A DNA stretch of 64,000 nt from Sweltsa coloradensis (lineage: Eukaryota > Arthropoda > Insecta > Plecoptera > Chloroperlidae). The DNA lies in NCBI GenBank assembly GCA_024449915.1, contig JAMZAV010003192.1, positions 124,001-188,000 of the forward strand, written 5' to 3'. Below, one piece after another: positions 22,051-34,330 of this stretch (the first letter of the stretch is position 1; each line of letters opens with the position of its first letter). The position numbers were made by a program, and so were the translations under genes. The notes beneath the pieces were generated by a model. The model searched no databases. It saw only the letters and a program-made list of their open reading frames with translations, and was not told the origin of the DNA.

Positions 22051-22904
22051 CGCGTCCTTACTCGAAATAAACCAAAAAATAAAATCCAAAACAATAATTA
22101 CTATAGCAAAAAAGCTCATAAAAGCGCTTTTCCCAAAACTTCCACTCAACTTTTAAAAAAAAAAAATTGAAAAGTAGGCCTATACAGACATTACCTAAAT
22201 TTCAGGTTTAACAACCGTTGTTCCCATTCGATGGGGAACGAAAATTAACGAATTAGGCTTAAGCAGATTATATCTACCATACAAATCACCGGATGTAATT
22301 TTGTTTATGTTTTAACCCATTTTTCACCCATCACTGTTGATTCAATATTCTGGTAATAATAAAATGTTTTTGATGCACATTCTGAATAATACATTCATGA
22401 TTATGAACGTAAAAGTAGGTATATTATTTTGTATATTTCACTTCTTAATCATATTATGATGCCATTCAATGATAGTTTAAAGATATATTTCCTAATTGCA
22501 AAAGTAACATAACATCTTTTTGAAATCATTGATTGATACAATATGTTCTTTTATTTTGTAGGCCTATCTATACAATGATCACATTCTAATTTAGGTGATA
22601 TTATTTTAAGGAACTTTTTTATTGGGCATGGGAAAAAAACTAACTTGTAAGATTCGAGAATTGCAGAGTTCTCAAGTTTTGCTCTCAACTGTCTTCAAAC
22701 CACAAATAAGGAAATGAAATGAACTGAAACACAAAGTAATTAATACATAAAATAATTAATTCTTAGAAAAGGGGGCCAACAAATATGCTAGAAGACCACG
22801 AAGAATTCACAAGTGTTAGTAAGAGCGCGCGAACACGCCGCAGACCCTCGCGCGCGGGCTCCATCTCATATGCCGGTAGCGCGGCGGGGATCTCACAGGC
22901 ACCG

Positions 22905-22972
22905 TGTCCGAGTGGAGAAGGCGTTCGACTATGGAGGTAGGGTTCCCGGGTTCTAGTCCTGGTCTTGGCGAT
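22905..22972 (+). repeat. tRNA(Ser/Leu)-derived sequence, probable SINE head
   Basis: The A-box region GTGTCCGAGTGGAGAAGGCG closely follows a type II tRNA D-arm. The B box is GGTTCTAGTCC (22949-22959), where a functional one would be GGTTCGANTCC. The anticodon arm is too damaged to be a tRNA gene. Confidence 0.55.
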
Positions 22973-23397
22973 ATAATTTAGATATGTGATTCTTCTCTAT
23001 ACAGGTCGATCAGGTACCGTGGTACACTCTCAGTCAAAACAAAGTTCGTAACTTCGGAGGAAATATTACTTTTATTAAATTTTCTGCCATTGATGGCTTC
23101 ATTGCGTGGCTACTAGATCGCGCTAGTGTTGCTTCCGGACCGTGATCTCCTATTGACATCATAAGGATATCATTTAACGATATATCTTACCGACGCCATA
23201 AAAAAAATTATCTAAAAAATCATAAAAAAATGACCTTCTAATGACATCATTACGAACCGTATATGTGGGACATTTAGAGAAACTGAAGACATCGTAATGA
23301 TATCATAGTGAATCATTAGTGACCTCCTAAAGATATCAGTGAATTCATTACAGTGACCTCTTAAAGATAACATCAAGACTTCACTTTGTTTGCTGGG

Positions 23398-23535
23398 TTG
23401 CTGAACGAAAAAAAAGAAAAGATAATAAATGAATTAAATATTTTGCGAAAACGTAGATGATTTTATAAGAATATAACATTTAAGCTGGGATTTCAGGGGA
23501 GGGGGCGCTCAACTTCCCACCCCACCCCGGATACG
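23398..23535 (+). repeat. Dispersed repeat D, right part
   Basis: Resumes at GCTGAACGAAAAAAAAGAAAAGATAATA, matching 24427 onward in the intact copy. Confidence 0.6.
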
Positions 23536-23539
23536 CGGC

Positions 23540-23830
23540 GCCCAGTGGCGGAACTTCGTTTCATGGGCCCGCCCGCCAAATTTCTATGGGGGTCCCCCTA
23601 ACAGATACACACAAAGGCAAAGGTGTTGTATTCAGGCTTTTCATCCCAAGGGGTATTATATAGGGACCAAGTATGAGGAGTTTGGGAGGGCAGAGCCCCC
23701 CCCCCACAACAATAGCGCCGCAGGCGAAAATTTTGAAAATCAGGTTTTTAGAGTGCGTTTGGTGCGTTTTAGAAAAAAAGTTGTGGGCTGAATGTATCAC
23801 CAAAATAATGTAGTTTTTGTGTGTTGTTGT
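23540..23830 (+). repeat. Dispersed repeat D, second, divergent copy
   Basis: Shares CAATAGCGCCGCAGGC and GCGTTTTAGAAAAAAAGTT with the other D copies. The left end is CAGTGGCGGAAC. Confidence 0.5.
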
Positions 23831-24334
23831 GGACGCTAAAAGTTCCTAAATATCTGCTAGATTTCACCTTCAAACTGCTAGGTTCACAAAACGGTCATTT
23901 TAGCAACGAAAACAAAATTTTTCCAAAGAGGGTGAAATACTGTGTTTTTTTAACTTTTTTTTTTACGAGCCCCCTAAACGGCCCGAGCGCCTTGGTGAAG
24001 AGTACCGAACACTTTGCGACGATCACTAGTTTTGTTTACAATCTGTGTGGTGGTCCATCTCTATATCTATATCACGCTGGCTAGCTTCTTATGAAGTTAG
24101 AAGATGATCTTATTTGATAACGATTCTCCCTTGAAACACGTTTTAGCGGTTTCCTCTTTCTCTCGATTTGTGCTTGTTTGCGGGGAGGGGGGCTGTTTGT
24201 GCCAAGAGACATCCACCGTCTAGGGATACATCCAAACCCAAAAAATAATACAATATCTGACTGACATATCTGAGATACTTTCCATATTTACAACAAAGTG
24301 CGAAGCTAGTTACACTTCAATGTTTATTGTATTT

Positions 24335-24530
24335 TGACACACCCACAATAGCGCCGCAGGCAATTTTAAAAAAAATACGTTTTTTGAAGTGGTTTTTATG
24401 TGTTTTAGAAGTAGTTAAGGGGCTTTGCTGAACGAAAAAAGAAAAGATATTAGATGAATCAAAATGAAAAATCGACCTTATTTTGGTTAACTTGTCATTT
24501 TTCTAGGGGAAGCCGAGAAGATACTTTCGC
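24335..24530 (+). repeat. Dispersed repeat D, intact copy (empty site)
   Basis: Has GTAGTTAAGGGGCTTTGCTGAACG uninterrupted, which defines the insertion point of the 2.4-kb element at 20998. Confidence 0.7.
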
Positions 24531-24606
24531 CCCCCCCCCCTCTGTAAGCTCAGGGGGGGGGCAAGCTACCGCCCTGCCCCCCGGCTCCGACGCCGCTGCC
24601 GACAGT

Positions 24607-25035
24607 TGTGTGGCTCGTTGGTCTTGTTGTTAGAGTATCTGCTTCCAATGCAGAAGGTCCAGGGTTCGATTCCCGCCAAAGTCAGAAGTTTTTTAACTTC
24701 TGATTTGGACTTAAGTCCATCAGTTCTTGTCTTAGGAGTTTGTAAACGGTGACTTTTGAGCCGTCCTAGCAACGAAGCACATAATAAATTCAGAGTTGTT
24801 CTGAATCGGCCTTGTTGATTCTGGCGTGGATCCGCGGGTGCTCGCACTGTCCATACCACTGATTGCTATATTTCCTATTACAAATATAGATCTTTGGTTG
24901 GTTATCGCTCACTCGTCGATTGCGTCGGGGCCTACAGGGTTGGCTTGGTCGCTTTGATTTACTGTCCCTCACTGAAAATCAGTTATATAACTGAGTGGGT
25001 AGACTCTAAATACAATTTATTTATTTATTTAATGT
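24607..25035 (+). mobile_element. tRNA-derived SINE
   Basis: The head has a tRNA-like A box (TGGCTCGTTGGTC), an anticodon-like arm CTGCTTCCAATGCAG and a perfect B box GGTTCGATTCC (24663-24673), the internal RNA polymerase III promoter. A tRNA-unrelated body of about 300 bp follows, ending in a (TTTA)n tail at 25014-25033. Part of the 3' body recurs at 27280-27400 with the same tail type, supporting a transposed family. Confidence 0.65.
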
Positions 25036-25039
25036 CCTA

Positions 25040-26537
25040 CCCTGGAACACTAATGATTAATGTACAATTGGTGTCGGCAAACCCATACCGTTGATGAAGT
25101 AATGTTCGAATTGCAAAGGCCGGATGGAACAGTAATTGGATCGGAGGCCGTAGTCCAGCAAAACAATTGGTTGCGCGAGATTTGCACGCATTACGTAAGT
25201 AATCACGCACAGCAGATTGGGGGTGAAGCAAGGTAGTAGAGATTGACGAAACAGTGATCACGAAAAGGAAATATGAACGTGGGCGTCTTATTTCGCTTCA
25301 ACAATGGCTATAAATGATTTGTTGGTTCTTCAAACAAAATGGCTGCTTTGTAACAGCTGCAACATGTTGTGATTTCGTGGTATATAACTTATTTACACGA
25401 ATATTCACACAAATTCTGTGCTTTTTAGTTGGAAATACTATTGGAAATAACTATATTGTTTATTGTTAATCGTGCTTTTACCATTTCTACTATTCGTAAT
25501 AAAAATTGTGGTTTTTGTGGGAAATAAACTTTGTTACTCCCCTCATATTATTTGAAATATTTACAAAACTTACTTTGTCAATTAATTTATTTTGTAGAAG
25601 TGGGGATAGTTTAACTCGGCCTCAAAACAATACATTTCGCATCGATAGTGTTCAACCGATGGCTTAGACTTGTCGAATCTTAGGTGTTGGCACTCTGTTT
25701 GTATGGCACTTACTAGACTACGGAGTGAATCTTGTTTAACCCGCTAATCATTATCATGGAGCTCAACTGATTAAGCACATGTATTTACCCAAAAGTCATC
25801 ATCATTACAAGGTTTCTCATTTTCGCTAATCTCCATTACGCTAACAAAGTTTAAAAGCTGTGCGTGGTTAAGAGTTTCGATTCTTAGCAATGTCAGTCTC
25901 TCCTACAAGTACAGCTTGTATAGAGTATATCAGTGTCACCATTTTGTGGTCGTTTTGTGCTGAGCGAGCCGTCGCTAAATCATTTTGAGCGGCTGGAATC
26001 TTAAAATGTAGCGGGCCCAGCTAATAGCTAGCCCCCCAGCCTCCTTCAATCTTATCATCGTATTAGTGCTCTTATTCCTATAATGACAACTTCATTCAAA
26101 TACTACTGTTATTACAATGAAGCAAAAAGGATTGAAATGAATGACAAGCCAAGGGTTGTTTACCTTAAACACCAACAAACTAAAATATCACAATGTTATA
26201 TGAATTAAAATCTCGCGAACCGAAACAATTCCAATTTGAGAATCTCAAAGTTGAATTCTTGAGAATTTCCATGGCTGCTACTTTTTAAATCATAGTATTA
26301 AATAAGTAAATAATATTTAAGTTTGTTGACGTGCTAGCCAACCTGTGGCGTGTCCTTCATTAGTTTCAACTGTTGCAGTAGATTGTGCTAAACGTGTCAC
26401 ACGTGCGCGCCAGTCCCGGGTTCTGGGTGGGCGCCATTATCTCCGAGCTGGATGACACAACGGATCCCTGACAACATTACGTGTAATAAACGTTGTGTAC
26501 GCCACTGAATATCAGGCTTTGCAATGAGCACCTACGC
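25040..26537. other. No gene seen
   Basis: AT-rich unique-looking DNA with only short open frames. There are no terminal repeats or motifs that I can support. Confidence 0.4.
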
Positions 26538-26545
26538 CATATGTC

Positions 26546-26954
26546 CAGGCGCTTAGGAACGGGGGGGGGGGAATGGGGGGAATTGACCCCCCACTTTTCA
26601 CTCTGACCATCCCCCCCACTTCTGTTGTAAATATGCACATTCACTTATACAATTCGACAGTCACCTTAATAAAACGAATATATTTGCCTGTATGCTTCGT
26701 CATTAAATAAAAAATTAGGTTGAAATTTACTAAAATGGGCCACTTCACGTTCATTTTTTTAGTTTTTAGATCGCAGATAGTTGCTAGAAAACATTGTTTA
26801 CAGAGTCCGAGTGCAGTTAAAACATGACAAATTAACTGTTGTATGGTGAAAGGCCTCCGGCGGCTGGGGCTTCGCCCCAGACCACAGCTTCCACCCACAA
26901 AACCTACTTATGGGTTTGACCCCCCCCACTTTTCAAGACGTTCCTACGCGCCTG
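26546..26954. mobile_element. hAT-like MITE, 409 bp
   Basis: The ends CAGGCGCTTAGGAACG and (inverted) CAGGCGCGTAGGAACG are 15/16 identical. The flanks are 8 bp, CATATGTC (26538-26545) and CATATGTG (26955-26962), as expected for the hAT superfamily. There is no coding capacity. Confidence 0.8.
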
Positions 26955-27279
26955 CATATGTGTGTCATTAATTTATTTGTTTACGTAGTGGCTGACTCGT
27001 CAGACTGGCATCACAGTTGATTGAAATTTTGCACACATGGCATGGAAGAAAAATGAATGGCTCTTCAGCTAGATTTTCATAAACATAATTTTTAATAATT
27101 AAATTGAATTAATTAAATATAAAAAAAAGAATTTTATGGTTTTAGGATAACAACTCAAGATGGTAGTTTTTGTTCATTGTTTCTCTGATCATTATTAAAT
27201 ATCTATCTGTAATCTACGACTGTAGGGCTATCCATGAGCAGTGTACATGCTTTTGTTCTCAACTTTAAAACACTGGTCT

Positions 27280-27405
27280 CTGGTTGGCCATTGTTCCCGC
27301 GTCAATGTTGTCGCGGTGGTAATAGGGTTGGTCTCGGTTGGCTTTAATAATAAGTTGTGTGAACGAGTGGGTTAGACGAATTTTTATTTATTTATTGTGT
27401 CTGAA
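27280..27405 (+). repeat. SINE 3' fragment
   Basis: TCTGGTTGGCCATTG, GGGTTGGTCTCGGTTGGCTTTAAT, GAGTGGGTTAGACG and a TTTATTTATTTAT tail parallel the 3' part of the SINE at 24.9-25.03 kb. Confidence 0.5.
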
Positions 27406-27556
27406 AAGGTGTCTGCAACTATTTTGACAATAAAACTATTGTAATTCGATGTTAATTTAAAATTAATTGTGATATTGTCTACTATTATTATTGTATACAG
27501 CTAGCTTAAAAGTGACTATGAGCTTTTCTGGAATGAATGTGATATGGTTTTAGGCT

Positions 27557-27813
27557 ATGGATACGGAGCTAGAATGGGCAGAAATGGACATGGCCTGGGA
27601 GGCGCTGGAACTTGCCTCAACCAACATGGAGTTGGCGGCAGAGGTGGAGGTGACCCCGGCGTCCGCCCCTCCCCCCACCCCGGCGCAACCTCCTCCAAGT
27701 GCCCCAGCTTCGTCGAGGACCTCCGAGCCCCCAGCTACGGGCTGAAGAAGCGCGAGCCCTTAAGACAATATGGTACTTTGAAGAGACGCGGGCTTCTCCG
27801 ATTAGACCGTTAA
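27557..27813 (+). CDS. Unassigned GC-rich ORFs in two frames
   Basis: Two overlapping frames are open over a GC-rich stretch: one from ATG 27557 (acidic, then Pro/Ala-rich, ending near 27745) and one open until 27813 (Gly/Arg-rich, ending LRQYGTLKRRGLLRLDR). A TATA-like GATATAAG is at 27887 and AATAAA near 28097, so this could be part of an LTR or a retroelement terminus. I recognise no domain. Confidence 0.2.
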
Positions 27814-28185
27814 AAATCTCGCATCCGGGGAAGAAGCGGGAGGGTAGGGGTTAGGATGGCGAGCCGTGGGAGACTGGGAGTGGGGGATATAAGTAACTCG
27901 ACACTTCACAATCACAATCACAGACCCAGCAAGTACTGCACGGAACTCGCAATGACGTGTCGCTTGGCAGTCCGTCGTAGTTTTTAGATCGGGTCTGGGA
28001 ACACTGATGTCACACTCAAATGAGGTTTATTCTGTGCATATATATATATATATATTTATTTGATGGAATATAGTTAGTTGTACGCCAATCAAAATAAAAT
28101 ACTTTTGTCAAGACAAAAGGTTATTTTATTTATTTCACTTATTGTGGCACAATCTTCTTGAACTAACCAGTTTGCCAAGTGTTGT

Positions 28186-28220
28186 GTTAGGTATACAACG
28201 CATAGTCATCTATACCTAAC
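28186..28220. repeat. Perfect 10-bp inverted repeat
   Basis: GTTAGGTATA and TATACCTAAC separated by 15 bases, 66 bases upstream of the Gypsy 5' LTR. Function unknown. Confidence 0.8.
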
Positions 28221-28286
28221 AATACCATAAAAAAACAGTGTGTTGACACTTGAAACTAATGTTGTAAAACGGTGTTCTGGACATCA

Positions 28287-29617
28287 TGTAACAAGTTTGT
28301 TGACAACTCATCACAACCACAATATTATTTCATAGCCATGCTCATGCTCCCCACTCCACTATGACTCATACACCCATGACTATCTCTTCCCTCACATTCC
28401 ACACTTCCATAATAACCCTACCTTATCACCTGACCTTGTTATGTATGTATAAATCCATACAACTCAACTCGGAGTTTGACTCAGGTAAATTGTATAATAG
28501 GCTAGTGATTGTGACCTTAGTTGAAGGCATTGAGCTCAGAGTGCATTGAGAGACGATCACTTGTAGCTAGTCAACGGTCTAGGGTGGACGTCTGGTCTTC
28601 TGCTGTAAGCAGGTTCAGTTTTGAAATACCTCACAAAAGTGCATTGTTTAGTGGTTGAACTTTACATGGTAATTTACGCCTCTTATTGGATGAAGACAGT
28701 GTTGCGTGTGCGAGCCTTCCTATCCAGTCAGCATATGTTTAAGAAGAATTCTTAAAAGCTGGAAGTATTAAGAAGTATCTCAACCGAAGGACGTAGCAGG
28801 CCCCCTGGAATTCTGGCAGTTACAATTGCCAATCATCAGCTACCCTCACTGTACGCCCTACACCCCCCCCCCCCCCAAGAGTCTTGGACACACCCTGTCA
28901 ACCCAGGACTGCAATTTTGGTATCGTATGAACTGATATACTCTAGTGTTTTGGTCATAATTCTTTGTGCTTCGCGCCTACCTTCGATTTTGCGGCGTGGA
29001 CACGGAATCATAGTTGATTATAAATTGACGTACGTCGTAGTCTGGCATGATTTAGGACATTATAGAACAGAATATGGTTCATAAACTCAAGACAATTGAG
29101 TCTTAATTTAAGGAACGATGAAGTTGTTTTCTATTGATTTTTAGTTTGCTTGGTTATGGTTATAATTACTCATTTCTTATGCAAGGTATTGCTATAATTA
29201 GTCATCAACTATTGCAAGGAATTATATTGCACATAACCTCAAGGCAGTTTAAGCCCTAATTAAGGAAACATATGTTTGCTTTTGTGTTAATTTAAGGCTG
29301 TAAGGTTCTGGAACAATTTCTGTATCCCTGGATATTTTCATGTATCATATTATATCATTACCCTTTAGCATTATATCAGGGTCAATCAGAGGACAACGTG
29401 GTGGGTTGCCCCTCTGCTTTATCATGACTAAACCCTCCGGCTCATCTTTCTTTGTTTGTATCAGCCGTGAGATGGTGGGTAATGATTGACTAAACAAAGT
29501 GGCGCCCTATTTATTTATTTGAATCACATTTATAATTTATGAATTTTGTGAACCCCAATCCCACGCCCCACTCTACCAACCCCCACCTGCCCTGAGCACC
29601 GGCAATTAGGCGTCGCA
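28287..29617 (+). repeat. Gypsy-1 5' LTR
   Basis: TGTAAC...GTCGCA. It contains a C-run near 28865-28877 that differs in length from the 3' LTR. Confidence 0.9.
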
Positions 29618-29622
29618 AGATC

Positions 29623-29640
29623 TGGCGCACAACGTGGCGG
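29623..29640 (+). promoter_or_regulatory. Gypsy-1 primer binding site
   Basis: TGGCGCACAACGTGG, five bases after the LTR, resembles the complement of the 3' end of tRNA-Lys(CUU) (TGGCGCCCAACGTGG), with one mismatch over 15 bases. Confidence 0.7.
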
Positions 29641-29698
29641 CCGCAGTTGGTACCCGAAATTACCATTTTAACACTACTGAGGATTCTTCAAATTAACA

Positions 29699-31125
29699 AT
29701 GGAGATAAATCGTTTAGCAAGAGATGAAATAGAATATGAATTGACAGTGAGAGGAATCACTGGAATATCTTCTGTAGAGGAGATGCGTAAATGTCTGCGG
29801 CGTGCATTAAAGCTAGAGAAAAACGGAACCATGATGATTAGATCGCTATCTTCAACAGACATAGAGACGGAACTTAATATCGTAACTCATAAGATGACCG
29901 AAGTAAACACTCTCATTGAAGCTTTTAAAGGTGCTTAATTAGACCCAGAATATCGCAAGATTGACACCAAATTATGCCATTTGTTAGGGAGAGTTGAACG
30001 TATTTCCAGGATCAGCCTACTGTTATGACAGAGCGATCCCAACTATTAAAGGACATATTGTGTGCAATGGAGGAACTAGAGGAGCGAAGTTTGTCCAGTC
30101 ATCCAATCCCCAATAATGACCTTGTGAACAATTCTGCCACAGAACAAGAGTCAGTTACTTCATTGGTAGACGACTTAGCTAGTGACTTCAGAAACAGAGA
30201 AAATGAATTGTGCCGGAACTCGACACCAGTGGACCCAAAAGAAAAGCCTGATAACCTGCCAGTTAGTAATTCGGGCCAAAACCTTGTTCAATATCTACCT
30301 AGAACCCAAGTCCCAGTTTCTCAGTGGAATGTTAGCTTTTCTGGAGATGGTAGAGGTCTCAGTGTTAACGCGTTTATTGAGAGAGTAGAGGAACTATGTA
30401 GAGCAAGGAATGCAAGTAAAGATGATTTATTTCGATCAGCCATTGATCTGTTACAAGGTTCAGCCCTAATCTGGTACAGAGCCGTAAGAAATTACACCAA
30501 GTCTTGGAATGAACTGGTAGTTAGATTAAGGGAAGAATTCCCACTGTACGATTATGCAGAGGATCTGCTTAGTGAAATTAAAGCGCGAACTCAAGGAGAT
30601 GACGAACGATTTGGCATTTATATTGCGGTCATGGAAAACCTTTTCCAGCGACTACCACGACCCTTGTCTGAAACAGAAAAGTTACGAATATTGTTAAGAA
30701 ATATCGCTCCATTTTATAGCGACCGTTTGAGTCTACGCGATATAACTTCTGTTGAAGAGCTTCTTCACCTCGGACGCATGTTAGAACAAAGTAGGTGGAG
30801 AATGGATCGATTCCAACCTCCTACTTCAAATCGCTTTCTTCTTGAGCCCGACTTAGGATATCGAGGATCGCGACCGAAAAGGATCAGTACCCCGGTGGCT
30901 AGTGTAGCACCACCCAGAACTGTGGATGAGGCCGTACCTAGTCGAAATGAGATCAGTAATTCTACATTTTGTTGTTGGAATTGCCATCAACAAGGACATT
31001 CATTCCGTTCATGCACGAAACCCCGGAGTGGACGATTTTGTTATGGATGTGGAAATCCAAATGCAATAAGACGTAACTGCCCAAATTGTAGTAGTTCGGG
31101 AAACGAGCTAAGGGGACACCGATAA
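29699..31125 (+). pseudogene. Gypsy-1 gag
   Basis: The structural polyprotein. A first segment (ATG 29699 to a stop at 29936-29938) has a SAP-like helix pair (ARDEIEYELTVRGITG...MRKCLRRALKLE). The same frame continues past the stop to about 30020, then the frame changes and a 366-codon ORF (ATG 30025) runs to 31125. That ORF carries a Retrotrans_gag-type capsid (about residues 100-260; ALIWYRAVRNYTKSWNEL) and two Cys/His knuckles near its end (CWNCHQQGHSFRSC and CYGCGNPNAIRRNC, the second lacking the usual His). The stop and the frame change may be mutations, or the long ORF may start independently. Its stop overlaps the pol ATG. Confidence 0.85.
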
Positions 31126-34100
31126 TGCGAGGTAGGTGTTCCAACCCTCGTACCTCGTCCGAATGGAAAAGATGGTTACAGATAGTTAGCCAGGTAATGG
31201 AGAAAAGTCGCCTTGATTATGTCTTTGCTAGGAAACACACACACCGAGCATACCTTACAGTAGAAGTTTATGGTATGTCGTTTAAAGGTTTGTTAGATTC
31301 TGGAGCGTCCCGGACCATCATAGGAAAGCAAGGTTGGGACATCCTCTCGACACTAGGATTGAAAACTACAAAGAGTACATTAGAAGTAAGTGTTGCTAAT
31401 GGAGAACATTGTAAGGTAGATTTTGTTGTAGAGGTACCTTACACGCTTAATGAACATGTGTGTCTACTGTCGACTCTCGTGGTGCTACAAGTGGCAACCC
31501 CCTTGATACTCGGCATAGACTTTTGGAGGAAAATGGGAATTATACCTGATGTTAACGCTAATTCTTTTACGTTTTCACCTAACCCACAAAACCCTTGCAT
31601 CTCTCAATCAGGTCCTGTTGCGTTACATTTTCTAACCACACAAGATGAAGTTCGATTGAAGGCTGTTACAGAAGAATACCTTGACAAGATGGGAGATTCT
31701 CTTGGCTGCACGGCTTTAGTGGAGCACCGAATTAATACTGGGGATGCCATACCCATTAAACAGCGTTACTACCCAGTATCCCCAGTGGTTCTTAAGACAA
31801 TACACGAGGAAGTAGACGAGATGCTTCGTTTGGGGGTTATATAAAGGTCCAACAGTCCTTGGTCTTCCCCGATGCTGTTGGTAAAGAAGAAAGATGGAGG
31901 ACACCGATTCGTGGTCGACTACCGAAAATTGAACCAAGTGACAGTGCGAGACGCCTATCCGTTACCGTACGTGAATAGTATTCTGGACCGGTTAAGAGGA
32001 GCCAAGTATCTGTCTTCTATAGATTTAAAAAGTGCTTATTGGCAGGTCCCCCTTGAAAAATCGTCTCGAGAGAAAACAGCATTCACTATTCCCGGCAAAG
32101 GTTTATTCCATTTCCTCCGAATGCCGTTCGGATTGCACAACAGCCCCGCTACATGGCAACGTTTGGTTGATAGTATAATAGGCACTGATCTAGAGCCCTT
32201 TGTTTTTATCTATCTTGATGACATTATCATAGTCACGCCTACCTTCGAAGAACATATGCGAGTCCTTTCGGAAATTCTATCGCGTTTACTGGCAGCTGGT
32301 CTCACTGTTAACCGAGAGAAATGCAAGTTCTGTCTAAAGGAGCTTCAATACCTAGGATATGTTGTGAATCAATCTGGTCTACACGTCGACCCTGCAAAAG
32401 TAGAAGCAATAGTGAACTATCCCGCACCAACCAACGTCAAGGCCGTGAAGAGATTTATTGGAATGACTTCGTGGTATCGACGCTTTATCCCAACCTATGC
32501 TATTCAGATGTCCCCTTTACATTCGCTGACCAAGAAAAATAAGAAGTGGGAGTGGTCGGTAGAGGCGGAGAATGCTTTCCGTACAGTGAAGGAATTGCTC
32601 ATTAGTGCGCCTATTCTTACTTGCCCTGATTTTAGTCGACCGTTTATTGTACAGACAGATGCCTCAGCATACGGAATAGGTAGTGTTCTGTCCCAACAAT
32701 TTGACGATGGTGAGAAAGTTATCGCTTACTACAGCCGATCTCTGACAAAGGCCGAACGGAATTTTACTGTTACTGAGAAGGAGTGTCTCGCAGTTATCTG
32801 GTCAATTGAAAAGATGCGACCCTACCTAGAAGGAAGTACCTTTACCGTCATCACCGATCATCACTCATTGTTGTGGCTTCATAACCTACGCGACCCTACT
32901 GGAAGGTTAGCTAGATGGGCTATTAGACTACAGCAGTACGATTTTACAGTAGTTCACCGTAAAGGATCTGAACATGTTGTTCCCGACGCTTTGTCCAGGG
33001 CCGTAAACCATTTACCTGAACCAGTTGATCTCATTACCGTAACAGAGAAGAGCACAGATACATGGTATACTGATCTAATGTATCAAGTACAAAAGAATCC
33101 AGAGAAGTATCCTGCCTGGAGAGTGGAGCGCTTTCAACTTTACAAGCTATTTGATAACCGAAAGGTCGACATAAGCGATGGAAGTACTTGGAAGTTAGTG
33201 GTTCCCAAGGAGAAACGGAAGCAAGTACTGAAAGAATGTCATGATGTGCCTACCGCAGGACACCTCGGAAGTTTAAAAACATGGAAAAGAGCGTCAAATC
33301 AATATTATTGGCCAAAGATGAGGAGTGATATCAACCAGTATGTGAGCCGATGCCGTATCTGTGCACAACACAAAGTGGAACAGAGGAAACCAGGAGGACT
33401 AATGGGAAATGCCATAAGTATTAGTCAACCTTGGCAAATGATATCTTCAGACTTGATGGGTCCATTCCCGAGATCAACAAAACAAAATCGGTACTTACTA
33501 GTCATCTCGGATTACTTTACGAAGTTTACCTTGATCTTTCCCTTACGGCAGGCTACAGCAAAAGCAGTAGTAAGACACTTAGAAGAAGTAATACTCATGT
33601 ACGGTGCACCACAATTAGTACGATGCGATAACGGGACCCAGTACACCAGTCATGAATTTAGAGAGCTCCTGGAAAAGTACGAATCAAAAGCACTCTACAA
33701 TCCACATTATCATCCACAGGTTAATCCAACCGAAAGAGTTAATAGAGTTATGAAGACTATGATTGCCAGTTATGTAGCAACCAACCACCGGCACTGGGAC
33801 AAATACTTGAATGAGTTAGGTTATGCTCTACGTGCGGCAACTCATGAAGTCACCGGCTTTACACCAAATTACTTGAATTTTGGATGACAAATTTTCCTCT
33901 CTGGACGAACCTTCGGAGTACCCGGTCCAAGGCCAGAGTTAACATTTGAATCGCGAGAGCACATGGCAGGAAAGTTAAAACAACTTCAGACTGTGTTTGA
34001 CGATGTGACTACCAGGATCAAGAAGGCTTATGAGTCAAATAAGAAAATTTATGATTTGCAACGAAGGCCTAAGGAATTTGAAGAAGGCGAAAAGGTTTGG

Positions 34101-34298
34101 CGAAAAAACTTCTCTCAGTCGGATGCGGTCAACTACTACAGTAGTAAACTTGCACCTAAATATATCGGCCCCTTCGCTGTCCGCAAAAAGTTATCATCGT
34201 TAGTGTACGAATTAGAAAACGAGAATGGGAAGTCTATCGGAAGATGGCACGTTAAGGATTTAAAAGAAGTCGAAGATAATCAACAAGATTCTAATTAG
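31125..34298 (+). pseudogene. Gypsy-1 pol: protease, RT, RNase H, integrase
   Basis: One frame of 1058 codons, broken only by TAA at 31842-31844 and TGA at 33885-33887. Each is a single base from a common sense codon, so both fit C-to-T transitions. Domains in order: aspartic protease GLLDSGASRT (codons 55-64); RT with VDYRKLNQ, DLKSAYWQ, LRMPFGLHNSPATWQ and YLDD (codons about 363-366); RNase H with QTDASAYGIGSVLSQ and ITDHHSLLWL; integrase zinc site (H-H-C-C: HDVPTAGH...CRICAQHK), catalytic D-D-E (SSDLMGPF, RCDNGTQYT, NPTERVNRV) and a C-terminal DNA-binding region ending GRWHVKDLKEVE. It begins at an ATG overlapping the gag stop (TAATG, 31123-31127), suggesting stop-start coupling rather than frameshifting. 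Confidence 0.93.
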
Positions 34299-34316
34299 AC
34301 GAGGTCTAATTCGCCC

Positions 34317-34330
34317 AAGGAAGGAGGGAG
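34317..34330 (+). promoter_or_regulatory. Gypsy-1 polypurine tract
   Basis: AAGGAAGGAGGGAG immediately before the 3' LTR, the plus-strand primer for reverse transcription. Confidence 0.85.

Larger units (their letters stand above)
20998..23397. mobile_element. 2.4-kb TIR element inserted in repeat D, with tandem internal units
   Basis: The ends CCCAACAAACACACTGA and (inverted) CCCAGCAAACAAAGTGA are near-perfect inverted repeats. Comparison with the intact repeat D copy at 24.4 kb shows a TT duplication (20996-20997 and 23398-23399). The left side holds three units of about 235 bp, each with AAAGACATCTTCCCGATGTC and ATTACGAGACACATG (near 21069, 21295 and 21520). It carries nested insertions: a Helentron-like end at 21637, repeat F and a tRNA-derived sequence. 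No transposase is seen. Confidence 0.65.

Noticed and set aside
23542..24598. TIR element bounded by CAGTGGCGG and CCGCTG
   Set aside because: The ends match over too few bases and no target duplication could be found.
29699..34298. Endogenous retrovirus with envelope
   Set aside because: There is no open frame between integrase and the 3' LTR that could encode an envelope protein; the element is a plain Gypsy retrotransposon.
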